A stretch of DNA of 64,000 nt from Trifolium pratense (taxonomy: Eukaryota; Streptophyta; Magnoliopsida; Fabales; Fabaceae). This document shows positions 1 through 11,577 of the stretch, one piece after another. A model generated the notes under the pieces. It did not search any database, was not told where the DNA came from, and saw only the letters and a list, made by a program, of their open reading frames with translations. The translations under genes and the position numbers were made by a program. Every line of letters begins with the position of its first letter. The first letter of the stretch is position 1. The stretch spans positions 37,684,409 to 37,748,408 of the forward strand of contig NC_060065.1 in the NCBI RefSeq assembly GCF_020283565.1. The letters are read 5' to 3'.

Positions 1-969
1 TTTAAAAAAAATAGGCAACATAATATTTTAGTCCTTTTTTTCTCCAATAATTTTCTTCCGCATAGAAAAATCTCATAAGAACGAAAGTCATATCTTTCTT
101 ATTATATCTTTCTTGTGTGATTTGTTTATGGTTTTGTTTCTCGGACTCTTTGTAAACTTTTGTAGTCTACCTCGGTACGTCTTGTGTTTGGGAGGTTTTC
201 TATGTTACTATATCTCATTTTGGTTTGTTAAAAAAAATATTAGTCCTTATATCAAAAACAAAAAATCTTTAAAAAAAAAAAACTTCTAAAAAATGTCATT
301 TATTTTTCAACTATTTTCAACTTTGTATTTAATTTTTATTGTTTTTTTTAAACTAAATGTATCATTCACGCGCAACTGTAGAGAATAATCCTCTTGAGGT
401 AACTGGCAATTTTTATTGTTTTTGTCTCACCATTTTTTTACGGGAGTTTTTCAGTTTTTCTCCCACCATATTCTTGTATTAAATTAATTAAATTTATTGA
501 GTTGAACTACAAATTGAAAATTAACTTAATTAAATATTGGATTGAAGTCCATAAATCAAGTTGAGTGAATCTAAAATAATGAAACATAAACAATAAATGA
601 TAAAATTACACTAAAGAAAGGGTTGGACTCAAATAAAATATCATAAATAAATGGAAACAACACCATGTACCTCTATATTGTAAAAAAAAAAAAATAAACA
701 CTTTCCCTTTCTTCTTTTAACTTAACTCATGTTGATTATATGTTGGTTCCAAAAATATAATAAATTAATTCATATGGCTTAGTGGTAAATCTAATAAGAA
801 GTGTAACTAAAAGGTTAAGGGTTCGATTCCTACTAAGAAATTTTTTAGCATTTTTCTACTAACTTTTTTTAATAAAGACACAAAATAACCCTGAATTGAT
901 TATGTGTCAAAAAATGAAAAAGGGGCAAATTAAGGATTTCATATGTACCTTCTTTTCTTATATAGTAGA
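1..969 (-). mobile_element. Helitron, 5' part, cut by window start (copy 1)
   Basis: On the minus strand this segment begins at 969 with TCTACTATATAAG, the TC start expected of a Helitron, next to a host T on the plus strand (970). The whole stretch is repeated almost base for base at 18437-19524, about 97% identical by eye. There it is the 5' third of a complete Helitron, so the 3' part of this copy lies left of the window. The second copy holds about 125 extra bases near 19120-19245, at the A-run that here lies near 680-695. The first bases of the window resemble the end of the minisatellite found inside the full copy. No transposase or RepHel coding sequence is visible, so it is non-autonomous. 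Confidence 0.7.
776..845 (+). other. tRNA-like A/B box pair inside Helitron 5' end
   Basis: The plus strand reads TGGCTTAGTGG (good A box) followed about 40 bases later by GGTTCGATTCC (perfect B box of a tRNA gene). No cloverleaf or CCA-ready acceptor stem can be made, so it is not a tRNA gene. It lies about 130-190 bases inside the Helitron end and is antisense to the element. The same arrangement is seen at 19330-19400 and, in other Helitrons, at 30337-30385 and 59212-59290. Confidence 0.55.
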
Positions 970-1216
970 TTATCCAATAAACATTAGCTAGCATATCTTT
1001 TTTAAAACAAATCTAACTACTATTCCTGGGCATTAGTAAAAAAAAAATAGTATGATCTTGTGTATTTAATATATCAAATTTTAAAATATTAAAATAATTT
1101 TTTTAATTTAAAGTTTATTTTTTTTATAATTTATAACTACTAGTATTTAATTTATTTTTATGAAATGTTTCTTTTAACTAATATCCGATAGCCACTTGTT
1201 AGCCTCATTTATTGGA

Positions 1217-1660
1217 GGGTTAAATAAGTAAATGGTCCCTACAGTTTTTCAGAATTTTATTTTTAGTCTCTAAAGAATTATTTTTTTGCATTTTTGTATC
1301 CTTGAAATATTTTTTGTCATGATTTTTGGTCCATATTTTTCATTCAAATCGTTCATATCATTCGAATTTTTTTTTAAGGTCATGTTGAGTACATTACATG
1401 AATCTCTCTTGCAAAAGTTTAATTTTTTTTTTATCTTATGTTAAAAAATTCTAAATTTTTATCGAATATATTTTTATAATATTATAAATATGAATACAAA
1501 AAAAGATTAAAAAACTTAAAAGTATACAAGAGTTTGATTAAAAGTATTAACCAGAAGTTGTGGTAGAAATTTTTTCCAGAAGCAAAAAGTGTGAACAAAA
1601 TTTTTAATATATTAAAACGAAATTTTGAAAAAACTATAGGACCATCTATTTATTTAACCC
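1217..1660. mobile_element. Mutator-like TIR MITE
   Basis: Left end GGGTTAAATAAGTAAATGG and right end CCATCTATTTATTTAACCC are inverted copies, and the similarity runs on for about 40 bases. Flanks are TTTATTGGA and TTTATTTTA, a degraded 9-bp target duplication (7 of 9). The interior is AT-rich and noncoding. The long TIRs and 9-bp duplication suggest a Mutator-like origin, but the element is old. Confidence 0.6.
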
Positions 1661-1789
1661 TTTATTTTAACTACTCCCGTTAAACATGTGAATTTTTTTC
1701 TTTTTATAATTCGCATGAATATTGTTATAAGAGCAATAATGGGTATACTACTAGTATTGTCCGGGAGATGATTGTCTCTATTGACATGT

Positions 1790-2525
1790 TTCTCACTATA
1801 TAATTAAAAATATTAATCGTTAAAGTTATGCATTGACATGCATGACGCAATCAACTGACTCACTCATTATGGGACGGAGGTAGAGGTGGGAACAGGCCAG
1901 ACCGGCCTACATGGCCTTAAGGCCTAGCCTACATAGGCTCAGGCCAGGCCAGCCTATTTCTTTAAATAGAGCAGGCCAATGCTTTTTTATAAGCCTATTT
2001 AGCTAAAAATGCCAGGCCGCAGGCCATTAAAAAAGCCTTTGAGGCCTACTAGGCCGGCCTATTTAAGTTAACATGAATAATATTTTTATTACGATTATTA
2101 TTTATATATTAAAATTTATACTTTGATTAAATTATAAATCTATTAACTTTTTAAGTAATTTAAGTTTATTAATCTACATTAGTTTTTAACATATACTGTA
2201 TAAATGTATTATTATAAACTAGAATTGAAATATGATGACATATATAGTCAAATTCTCTAAAATATCAAATTGAACATTATTTTATTAGTTCATAAGTATA
2301 TTTCAAAATAAATATAATTATTTATTTAAATATGTTCATATGAAATAGGCTTTTAAACAGGCTAACAGGCCACATCAGACTTTCAAAAGGCCAGGCTCAG
2401 GCCTAGAATTTAAGCCTATGATAGGCCACAGGCCAGGCTCAGACCTTCGATTTTTTGACAGGTCAGGCTCAGGCTTGGCAAAGCCTAGCTCGACCTAGCC
2501 TATTCCCACCTCTAGACGGAGGAAG
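1790..2525. mobile_element. Stowaway-like MITE split by a hAT-like insertion
   Basis: Read on the minus strand from 2525, the sequence is CTTCCTCCGTC, jumps over the insertion at 1881-2514, and continues CCATAATGAGTGAGTCAG and on to about 1790. This matches the MITE at 54698-54954 (CTCCCTCCGTTCTATAATG), including the following stretch with GTCAATGCATAACTTT. A TA follows the right end (2526-2527), as expected for Stowaway elements. The left end is not clear. Confidence 0.6.
1881..2514. mobile_element. Non-autonomous hAT-like element with intact 8-bp TSD
   Basis: Ends are TAGAGGTGGGAACAGGCC and, inverted, TAGAGGTGGGAATAGGC. The 634-bp element is flanked by perfect copies of GACGGAGG at 1873-1880 and 2515-2522, an 8-bp duplication typical of hAT transposons. 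Both subterminal regions are packed with AGGCC/GGCCT motifs (about 1895-2065 and 2345-2500), as seen in plant hAT elements where the transposase binds short clustered repeats. No coding capacity. A diverged fragment of the same kind lies at 25944-26123. Confidence 0.8.
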
Positions 2526-3765
2526 TACCATTGATTTTATTTTTTTAGAAATAATTGATCATGACCAAAAAGAAATGAATGGTGGATATCAACATTGGAT
2601 TTTTTCGGGTGATATCCACGGGAGACGATCCTCTCTCGTATTGTGCCACATAGTAGTATAATAAATGAACGAACTTAATGAACCCCCCACCACACCTATA
2701 TCTTTGACTCTATCTCTTCTCTCTCTCTCTAGTCTGAATCCTTTCATGATGATGAGTGACTGCTGCTAAGGTTGAAGTCTTCAAGAACGAAATCATTAAA
2801 AAGCAAACTGATTAATGGGTTTGAAAATCTCTTGGTTTTGTTCTCAAAAAGTAGCCTTAAACCACGCCCTTCGCCTCCTCACCCCATGACCATTAGGTCA
2901 TACCCTACCTAACTCTGACTTCACCTTTATTGTAATTTTCCACCAACAATATTCATGTGAAAGTGAAATCTTAATCTTCTCTAATCAACGAGTAGTATCT
3001 TGATTTTTATTTGTATCAATAAAAAATAAAAAATAAACTTTTTCTATATTAAGGACTATAGAGGGAGTAAAAAAAATGTTTATTAAATTAAAGAAACTTA
3101 TAATTTGGAGCAGCACGAGTAGTAAAACTTTCTAAATTTGATTCCTTAACAAGTGCCCCTGGGGCACTATTTAGTATTTGCCTATATATATATAAAAGTT
3201 ACTATTATATTACTATGACCAAAATTGAACTAGTTACTAAATCATTTCTATTATGGATAAATATTATTTGATCATGGAAAAGCAAAATTTAATTAGTTGT
3301 TACTAAAATTTGCTTGGAAAATTTGATTAATTTCTTTTTTTGTTTGGAATTAAAATCTAACAATGGAGTTGGATAGGTGTATAGATTAGTATGTAGGGAA
3401 GGGAAGCCTATGATTGATGCAGTTGTCTGTTGGTATGTCTACATGCTATCTAACTAACACATTTTTTTTTTGATGTAACAGGTTACATTTTTTTTTATCT
3501 TCAATTATTAATTTTTAATATTTAAAAAAAAATTGGTTTGTTAAAAATAAAATAAAAAACTTGGTATTTTCATAAATTTTCATAATTTGATCACAAATCT
3601 TAGTATTGAAGGAATTTTAGCTAGATTGTACATTCTCCTTAATTTTGAGGTATTTCTTATGATGTAAATTTATAGTTTTTTTATAAAAATTATTTCATTT
3701 TTTGAATTTATTAAACAACTTGATCTAGTTTGACTTCGATGAATGCTTGTTTTCACAATCATCCA
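2526..3765. other. Intergenic, no gene seen
   Basis: AT-rich DNA with a short CT run (2711-2733). At 3148-3185 there is a remnant with GTGCCCCTGGGGCAC, the terminal motif of the Mutator-like MITE family found at 11385, 25542 and 53960. No open frame with coding character was found. Confidence 0.5.
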
Positions 3766-3957
3766 AGTAATTTTGTGGTTGGATTGATAAGTTGACAGCA
3801 ACATGGATGCTTTCAACTTTAGAGGGGGAAACATTGAGCTTTTGCATTATATATGGAAAAGATTAGGTTTAGAGTCTTTAAAATTGTGATTTAATTATTG
3901 TGGTCTTGTGGAAGCAATCCGTGTTGCTGCCAACTTATCAATCCAACCACAAAATTA
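3766..3957. repeat. Long near-perfect fold-back (hairpin)
   Basis: Arms at about 3766-3812 and 3914-3957 are inverted copies sharing AATTTTGTGGTTGGATTGAT and onward through AAGTTG(A/G)CAGCAACA. There is one A:C mismatch, one position that would be a G:U pair in RNA, and one bulge in about 46 bases. The loop is about 100 bases. The structure could be a MITE or a small-RNA precursor. No target duplication was recognised at the arm ends. Confidence 0.6.
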
Positions 3958-4818
3958 ATGTACATTTTTTTTAATAAACAAAATTAATGTGTGATTTATA
4001 TACATCAAATATATTTGTTATTCAATAATCTAAAAAATGAGTTGTTTTTATATAAAAAAAAGGGGGAAATTGTCGGTAATTATAAACACTCTTTAAAAAA
4101 AATATGTCGACAAATATAATCCCCTTTGCAAGTTATCACTAAATACATTTATTATTTTTTACAAATATAACCCCACAGTACTTTGCATTAGAATATGTTG
4201 AAAAATTAATTATAAATATATATTTTCATAAAGGGCAATTTAATCGTAATTGTAATATTTATTAATTACATTCAACTTTTTTTTAATATATGTAAAAAAT
4301 GTCAATAAATACTTGACCGGAAATATATTAATGAAAAAAACGTACAATATAGAAGAAATCAATATAGATTTTCTATCACAAAAACCAGAATCAATTTCCT
4401 GTCATTTTGAATATCTATCGTCACATGTTTAAAATTTTCTTCTCCCTTCTCCCTAATCCGTTTGGTATGATGGAAAGAAAGTAAAAGGAAAGAAAATTAC
4501 GAAAATCGATGAATGAACTTGAATTGTAAAGTAGTCCAAATTCATCCATTGAAATGCGTAATTTCTTTTCCTTCATCTTTTTTTCCGCTCAACCAAACGG
4601 AACCTGAAAGGAATAAAGAAGGAATATCCAAAGAAATTTAAACTAGAGAAAACAAAAATCCAATTATCATAAATTCTATACCAACTCCCATACAAACAAA
4701 GGGAGCAAAAAGAAAAAGAAAACACTATCACCCTCTCACAAATTAATTAAATTCCCTATGTACACAAAATGAAATAAATTTCATTTCCAACAACTTCACT
4801 ATATAATCATTAATCAAT

Positions 4819-7633
4819 TCAATTCAATTCATGATGTTGTTTTTGAAACCTTGGTTTTCCAAAAGGGAATCCAATATTGACCTTTGAAGTGGAATCATCA
4901 CTTGTTTTGTTATTAGCATTGATTGTGGTATTTGTAGTGACAGAAGAAGTTGCGGTAGAATTGGTTGCTACACGTTCACATGAAGGACACATAGTTAAAG
5001 TAGTTGCTGGTAATTGCATTTGAAATGGATTTGAAGTTTTTAAAGCTCTTAATTCTTGAAGTTCCTTGTGTAGCCTCCTATTCTCTTCTGTTAATGTCTC
5101 ACAACATCTCTTTAAATATTCACAGTCTACTTCTGTTTGCTTCAACTTAGTCCTGCGCACCAACACATAAATTATTATCATTATTATTATTACGTATGAA
5201 CAAAAAGTAAACGAACAACAAGTTGCGCCGCTAAAACTTTCCATATAGCAAAACCCAATCTAATTAATATATATTCATATTTAAAAATAAAGGTTTACAA
5301 TAGCAACATCAATATTTTTTATGTGTCTACAATATTATATGTAACATGTTAACATACCTCAAAAAAAATGTTAACATACTACGTCATAAGAACATATTAT
5401 TAAGCTACCTAAAATTAAAAATTTAGTATTTAATAATAAACAAAATTGAATATTTAAACATTGAATAGACAAATTTCAAAAAAATATTTCCATTTTTGTA
5501 TAGTTTTTTTTGGGTACAAACCATTTTTGTTTACATGAGCTTTAAAATACATCTTAGTATTTTCATATTATATTTGTATATTCTTACAAAATTAAGTTGG
5601 CTTAGGTCCTTGAAGTATGATCCTCTTACGATTTTAGGTTCGAACATCTCTTGTGTCAATTTCAGTAGGCTAATCCATACAGAGCAAAAAAACTCCGACT
5701 TTAAATGAACCATCGCAAGTGGACGATGAAATTAGTTCTCTCGAATTAGTCGTCCTAAGACCAAATACCGAATTTTATAAATAAAACAAAACAAAATTAA
5801 GTTGTACTCCTATTGGATAGGTGGCATTTGACTGTTGTTTAGAATGAAAAAGGTGATTTGAAAACTTTGTTGACAAGAAAAGTGCAAAACAAAAATTTAT
5901 AAAAAAACAAGATAGTAATTGTTAGTACATAAGATAAGATGACTGTACCTTGCTCTTCTGTTTTGGAACCAAACTTCTACTTGGCGAGGTCGAAGATTGA
6001 GTTGTTTTGCAAGAGCCAATTTTTGTTTCTACACCACAATTGTTCACATTAATTAAAGATATGTCTAAATTAAAACATTAATTTAAACCTACATAACAAC
6101 AGTTCACATTAAAGATGTGTCTATGTCTGATTACAACATGTTGCATATATTAATTTATCAAAAAAAAAAAATGTTCCATATATTAGTGATTCACCATATT
6201 TTTAAAAAATTACACTTAATATTTTTTTGTAAAATTACAGTTGATCGCCGTGATTCTAACTTACCATAACATAATATTAAAGATATAAAGATACACTAGT
6301 ATTTGATTATCTAGTATGGTGTTTATGTTCATGATTTAAACATATTATCTTATGAGTGCTAAAATCATAGAATTAGAAAATATAAATAAATTTCTACCAA
6401 AATAAATAAATTATAAAAATTAAAACAAGAAAAAACACAATTTTTACATCATGAGGGGAAAAAACACAATTCTCCCTCCGTCCCATAATCCCATAATATA
6501 GCCAAAAAAATATTTTCATGCTTATTAAGAAAAGTAAAATATGATAATTTTAAGATTAATTTTTGGTGTGTTTGTTGAAATAAGTTTAATGAGAAAATAT
6601 AAAAATAATTTTTATTGGTTATTGATTATAAAAAAAAAGAAGACAGAAAATAAATTAAATAAAAGTTTATCTTAAAAATGATAGAAAGATAGTTTTTTTT
6701 CTTATAATTTATGACATGAAAAAGTGATATGAGAAGGAGGGAATACAGGATTAAGAGTGTGGTGTTCTTTGAAACTCTCTTCAAGAAAAGCAGATTGATC
6801 TTTTGAGAGCCTAAGCTTCTTCCTTGTGTTTCCACCACCACAGTTATCATCTTCATCACTAGCTCTTGAACAGTTTCTTTGATCATAACCTTCACCATCA
6901 CCATCAGAAAACTCTCTTTTGTTCCCTCCTGAGCCACTCAAACTCCCACCACCACGGCCGCCACTTCCTCCTTGATTGTATATACAGAGATCCATTTGAA
7001 AATAAGACGCTGCGCTATTAGGTGATGATGAAAGCGTGGCTTCATCATCCGCCATAACAACCGCTGTCACCGGTGGAACCACGTTCACATCCAAACCCCT
7101 TGAAGAACCACCAAACTCAGTTGATAATAATCTACCAACTGCCACAACAATAAAAACCAATATTATATATCATTGATCTTGTTCAATGTTTTAAAAATCG
7201 AACCAGACAATCCAAAAGTTTCACATATTACATATCTGGTCCGATTTTTAAAACATTGATTTCATGTCGACCCTTTAACTAATTATGAGAGAAAAACAAG
7301 AGGAAATAAAAAAGATAACAACTTTGGTAACTTTTTAAGAAGTGGGTTATTACCATTTTGAGAAGGAGGATGCCATGGTAATGAGAGTTGAGGAAGAAGA
7401 TCAAGCTGATGCAATAATACAGGGTTTGGATTTTCAGTGTCCCTTTTAGTCTTTTCATCATCTTCTTCTTCTTCTTCTTGTTGAAGTTGATCTCTTTGTG
7501 CAGTGTTGATCGGACCAATTGATAAAGTGGTGTTGAAGCCTAAACCAAGTTCTTTGGAAGCTTCATGAGGATGCTTTTCCATTAAACCAATTAGAGGCTT
7601 TGAAGAATCTCCTAAGCTTAAACCAAGCTCCAT
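4819..7633 (-). CDS. HAT14-like: HD-Zip class II transcription factor, HAT14-like
   Basis: Four coding exons on the minus strand: 7633-7354, 7138-6747, 6028-5949 and 5152-4819. They join in frame to 361 aa with GT-AG introns. The N terminus has the LGLSL (LxLxL, EAR-type repression) motif, followed by acidic runs. A basic stretch [11 protein letters not shown] opens the homeodomain (about residues 193-250), whose third helix reads [14 protein letters not shown] leucine zipper follows directly ([18 protein letters not shown]...), and then the class II signature CPSCE. HD-Zip II proteins bind CAATNATTG-like sites as dimers and mostly repress transcription in shade, auxin and organ-polarity responses. 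The long acidic N terminus and the sequence around CPSCE fit HAT14 better than the shorter HAT9/HAT22. The start at 7633 is the first ATG of a strong frame, just downstream of a GA/CT-rich leader. Nothing is broken. Confidence 0.93.
7184..7258. repeat. Short fold-back in HD-Zip intron 1
   Basis: Arms of 24 bases (CAATGTTTTAAAAATCG and its complement at 7235-7258) match except at one position, with a loop of about 27 bases. This is probably a small MITE remnant within the 215-bp intron 7139-7353. Confidence 0.55.
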
Positions 7634-7673
7634 GATTTTTTTTCTCTATTTGTGCATAGGGGAGAAGGAATTA

Positions 7674-7675
<2 letters not shown>

Positions 7676-7711
<36 letters not shown>
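7676..7711. repeat. (AG)n microsatellite in the HD-Zip 5' leader
   Basis: About 17 AG units lie 43 bases upstream of the HD-Zip start codon, appearing as a CT tract in the transcript sense. CT-rich leaders are common in plant genes, and a BPC/GAGA-type factor site is possible but unproven. Confidence 0.8.
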
Positions 7712-7713
<2 letters not shown>

Positions 7714-8195
7714 AAGAATGTTAGTGGGGAAAGGGATTTGTAGTTTGGACTAATAAATGAAGAGGAAAAGGTTGAAAGAGAAGAGTCTTTATAATCATAG
7801 AAAAGAGAGAGTGTCCAACGTGATCATAGCAAGACCAAAATGGTCACTTTTTTTTTCTTTAAAAAAATATAAAAAAACAATGTGTGGTGGCTATTTTCTT
7901 TTAGGGTTAAATAATTTTTATTTTAATTCTTCTAAATATAATCCAGTATTAATTACTATTTTTACTTTAATTATAATTTTTTCTTTCAAATTTTAGTCTT
8001 TTTAAAAATTTTGTTATCAATTAAACAAAAGTTTATGCATTATATTATATTTTAATTGACTTTTTTGATAGCAGGTTATTGTCATTATTATTTTAAAATA
8101 TTATTAATTTAACTACTTAATTTTTAAATTAGTAATTTTTGGAAAACGTTAAAAATTGTCTCCGAGGTACATTTTAAACATCTTAATAGAAAATT

Positions 8196-8786
8196 TAGGA
8201 TGGTAAAACGGGTCAACCCACCCACCACAAATCATTTAAAATCGGTTCTAACGGGGGGCAGGCCAACGAGAGGCAGTAGGTTGAATATCTCACTCCACCC
8301 CGTGTTATATATGGCGGGCTACCCCACCTATTTTAAAAAAAAATTATTAAATAAAAAATTCACAAAGACAATATAAAAATAATTATATTAAATCACATTT
8401 TATGTAACAAAAATATGTATATATTAAGTCTCTAAAAATTGTCATCCGAAAGTTCATAATACATCATATAATATCTAGATTAAGACAAAAAGACAACAAA
8501 AAAAAAAGTTAATGAGTTCACCTATGCAAAAAATATTAGAAGCCTGAGTTTTAAACTAGTCAAAAATTTTAAATCTTTATTTTTTTCTTCTCTATTTTAT
8601 ATGAGTCAAAAATATAAGATAAGTTTTTTAATTTTGTTTGTAACTTATACATAAAAAGAGGTGAAAAAAATTTCTTTTTGTTACTACTAGGCCGACGGGT
8701 CAAATCGCACCGCGCCAACTCACCCTACCAAAAATAGCACGCTAAATGGGCCGACCCAATAGCCACAACTTATTTTGCCATCCCTA
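8196..8786. mobile_element. hAT-like non-autonomous element (GGCCGACCC type)
   Basis: Left end TAGGATGGTAAAACGGGTC and right end ending TTTTGCCATCCCTA are inverted copies of TAGGGATGGCAAAA. The subterminal parts are rich in GGGTCAACCC, GGCGGG and GGCCGACCC, resembling the purine/pyrimidine-rich hAT family common in plant genomes. An 8-bp duplication could not be confirmed. No coding capacity. Confidence 0.55.
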
Positions 8787-9360
8787 AGGAAAACCAATTA
8801 AGAAAATGTTCGATTTTTTCTTTTTAATTAAGACATAATGACATTAAAGGGAATAGAAGACGCGCCAAGAATGACATAACTCGTAAGACCTAATCCTTTA
8901 CCCAAATGCTCTATCATATATATATAATAAAGAAAAAATAACAAGTACAAGAGGGGAGGGGAGGGGGGCGAACCTAACCCTTAGAAACAAAATAAAACAA
9001 TAATAAAAAAAAAGTAAAACAAGAAAAAACACAAACGGAATCTTAAATTAGATAATCTATAACGATTTCTAAAACAATTATCCTGGATAAAGCTGGTGAA
9101 TGAACAACCGTCAACACGGAAACACCCAAGTACCATAAACTCCCTGCCACAAACGGCAACAAGCAAAATCTCACTCTTTCGAGCCAATCAGGTCAAAATC
9201 AACACGTAGACTGATACAAATGTAAGGGTGAACCTTCAATGTAAGTGCACGTATATTCTCGCTTGTTTGGAATGATGTAAAAAATAGTGTTAAAATACAG
9301 TGATTTGATTAAGTCAATTTTAGGTTTATAATATTTTCAAAAAGGTTTTGAAAATGCTTT
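8787..9360. other. Intergenic, no gene seen
   Basis: AT-rich, with a purine-rich patch at 8950-8970 (GAGGGGAGGGGAGGGG). No convincing coding frame. Confidence 0.45.
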
Positions 9361-9364
9361 GAAA

Positions 9365-9690
9365 CTTTGTGATTTTTCAAATTTCAGGCATTTTGAACTG
9401 GTGCAAACATGGTATGAGTTGGTCCATGATTCCCAGAATCTGTACACCGGTACATAGAACCTTTGAACCAATTCGTGACTGATTTACTGAAAATCCTAGA
9501 GATTTTTGAACCAATGCAAAATGTTTTGCACCGATGTAAAATGTTTTGCATTGGTGCAAGATCTTGTTTCTTGGAAATATAAACCGCGATGCATAACCAT
9601 TTTGAACCAGTGCAAAATCTTCTCTGAATTTTTTGCCGTACAATTTTTTTGCATGAACCAGTGCATGACTTTAGTGTGCACCGGTATATA
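9365..9690. repeat. Degenerate AACC(G/A)GTGCAAA motif cluster
   Basis: Variants of GAACCAGTGCAAAA, on either strand, recur about eight times at irregular 30-60 base spacing. The same motif cluster appears at 31555-31780 inside a probable LTR. This stretch is therefore probably LTR-retrotransposon debris; the open frames across it are by-products of the repeat. Confidence 0.5.
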
Positions 9691-9971
9691 AGTCTACTAC
9701 ACTTAAAAATTGCCTTGTCATTCACTCGATCTATTTTACCTATAAGTACCACTTTGCAAAATTGAGAGATTAACTTTTTAGAATTGTGAGAAATATTCTA
9801 TAGAGAGCTTAATGTATTCTTTTGATCACATTCTTGAGAGAGTCAATGTGTGTTCTTAGAGAAATACAACAAATTTTCATCATTCATCTTCTCCAATGTT
9901 TATCATCATGATTGGGTGATTAAAGAGTTAGAGTTAACGTCCATGATTGTCAAGAGGGATTGACATTTAGT

Positions 9972-10515
9972 CTTAAAATTGAGAGTTTGGTCTAACTTAA
10001 CCCTACAAAATCTACATGTAATGTGATGATTCTCCTCACTTATAAACACACATTCATGCAACCTCGCTACCGATGTGGGATTTCTTACACACCACCTCGC
10101 GTTCAGCGCTATTGAGCTTGATGAATGAATATAAGTGGTGGGTGGCCCATTTCAAAAAAAAAAAGTGGTGGGCGGCCCAACGGATCTTAGAGAGGCTCTG
10201 ATACCATCTTAGAATTGAGAGTTGGCCATAACTCAACCCTACAAAACTGGTTTGTAAGGTGAGGATTGTCTGTTACTTATAAACCCTTGTTCAGGCCAAC
10301 TCACATATGATGTGAGACTTCTTAACACACCCCTTCACGCTCAACACTATTAGGCTTGGGACGCGGATATAAATGGTGGATGACCCGATTAAAAACTTTG
10401 ATAGCAAGCGGCCCAGCGGATCGTGGAAAGACTCTGATAACATATTAGAATTAGGTATTAGGTCTAACCCATCTTTACAAAATCGGTTTGTAAGGTCAGG
10501 ATTGCCTCTAGTTTA
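9972..10515. repeat. Tandem repeat, about 235-bp unit, 2.3 copies
   Basis: Units start near 9972, 10208 and 10443 with TTAGAATTGAGAGTT or a variant. Each runs through CCCTACAAAA, TTTGTAAGGTGAGGAT, CTTATAAAC, GATGTGGGA and CTCTGATA. The third unit stops after about 70 bases. This text (ACTCTGATACCAT... GATGTGGGACTT) is a familiar dispersed repeat in legume DNA. The copies are well diverged, so the array is old. Confidence 0.65.
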
Positions 10516-10644
10516 TAATTATAAGTTACATTGAATTAGCTTTTCAAAATTAGCTATAAGTTTGTGGAGTTGAGAAAAAAAATAAAGTGTTTTAAAATTA
10601 TTTTATTTTGCTTATATTTAATTTACTAATTTAAAATCTTTATA

Positions 10645-10790
10645 CTCCCTTCGGTCCTTATTATAAGAAAAATTTGATTTCTAGATTCATAGAATATTTG
10701 ATGTATCTAGTTCATAATATGGTCTAGATACATAAAACATTCTATGAATCTAAAAAATAAATTTTTTCTTGAAATAAAGACTAGAGGGAG
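10645..10790. mobile_element. Stowaway-like MITE, 146 bp
   Basis: Bounded by TA on both sides (10643-10644 and 10791-10792). The left end CTCCCTTCGGTCCTTATTA pairs with the right end ending AATAAAGACTAGAGGGAG. Inside is a second palindrome, with CATAGAATATTTGATG at 10688 paired to its complement near 10745. Almost the whole element folds back on itself. Confidence 0.8.
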
Positions 10791-10799
10791 TATGTTTTT

Positions 10800-10960
10800 T
10801 TTAGCATCATCCAAAGATAAATAGAGAGAGTTTGTGAAAATGCCGAAATTGTTAGGCCGAACGTCGTGACCTGAGTTCGAACCCAAAATCTCACAATTAT
10901 ATGTAAGTTTAATTTTAGTAGATTACCACTTCATCTAAAGATAAAAAAAAAGAGTTTGTT
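10800..10960 (+). repeat. Possible tRNA-derived SINE remnant
   Basis: A B-box-like GAGTTCGAACCC lies at 10871-10882. The stretch is bracketed by similar texts, CATCCAAAGATAAA (about 10807) and CATCTAAAGATAAA (about 10933). The A box is poor, so only a weak call. Confidence 0.3.
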
Positions 10961-11126
10961 AAAAAAAACAAACAGAGGATGCAGTTGTACTTAAATAAAG
11001 TGTGGAATGAAATACTCTGTTTAGATTAATGGAATAATGGAATGGAGTAGACAACACATGAATAGAGTAGAGCGGAATGAAGCATAATGAAATAAAATTT
11101 TCATTCTATTATTTGGATATTTTAAA

Positions 11127-11303
11127 GGGTCGTGTTAACTTGTGCCCTAAGGGCACATGTTAAGCTACCTAAAAATAGAAATATAGTATTTAATGATACA
11201 AATAATTTAATATTTAAATAATTGAATACACTACAAGTTCAATAATTTTTTTCCACATTTATCTTCTTAACATGTGCCCTTAAGGACACAAATTAACATT
11301 CTC
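11127..11303. mobile_element. Mutator-like MITE, GTGCCCTTAAGGGCAC type
   Basis: The left end contains TTAACTTGTGCCCTAAGGGC and the right end its inverted copy (GTGCCCTTAAGGACACAAAT). The interior (AAATATAGTATTTAATGATA...) also appears, truncated, at 5400-5480. It is related in design to the GTGCCCCGGGGCAC elements nearby. Confidence 0.6.
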
Positions 11304-11384
11304 CTATTTTAAAAAGGAGAGAAACAAAATTAAAGATAAGTAATGATATTAGATGAAATCTATTCCATTTCATTATTATTACAA

Positions 11385-11568
11385 GGAAAATGCTAAACAG
11401 TGCCCCGGGGCATTGGTTAAGCATGTTAAAATAGAAATTTTATCTTGAAATGCGTACATTCAATGTCTCAAAAGTACAAAAAGTTATCTTTTCAATGTAA
11501 ATTTTATTTTTTATTTCCTTTTTAGGTATACTTAACAAGTGCCCCAGAAGCACTGTTTAGCATGACCC
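11385..11568. mobile_element. Mutator-like MITE with perfect 9-bp TSD (GCCCCGGGGC family)
   Basis: 184 bp. Left end GGAAAATGCTAAACAGTGCC, right end ending GGCACTGTTTAGCATGACCC read inverted. It is flanked by perfect copies of TTATTACAA at 11376-11384 and 11569-11577. This 9-bp duplication fixes the boundaries and points to Mutator-type transposition. Relatives lie at 25542-25726, 25877-25921 and 53960-54145. Confidence 0.8.
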
Positions 11569-11577
11569 TTATTACAA

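Noticed and set aside
776..845. tRNA gene
   Set aside because: A and B boxes are present but no cloverleaf, anticodon arm or acceptor stem can be formed; it is repeated inside a Helitron.
9384..9752. Overlapping minus-strand frames with regular Cys/His
   Set aside because: They follow the repeated GTGCAAAA motif in three frames, so the pattern comes from the repeat.
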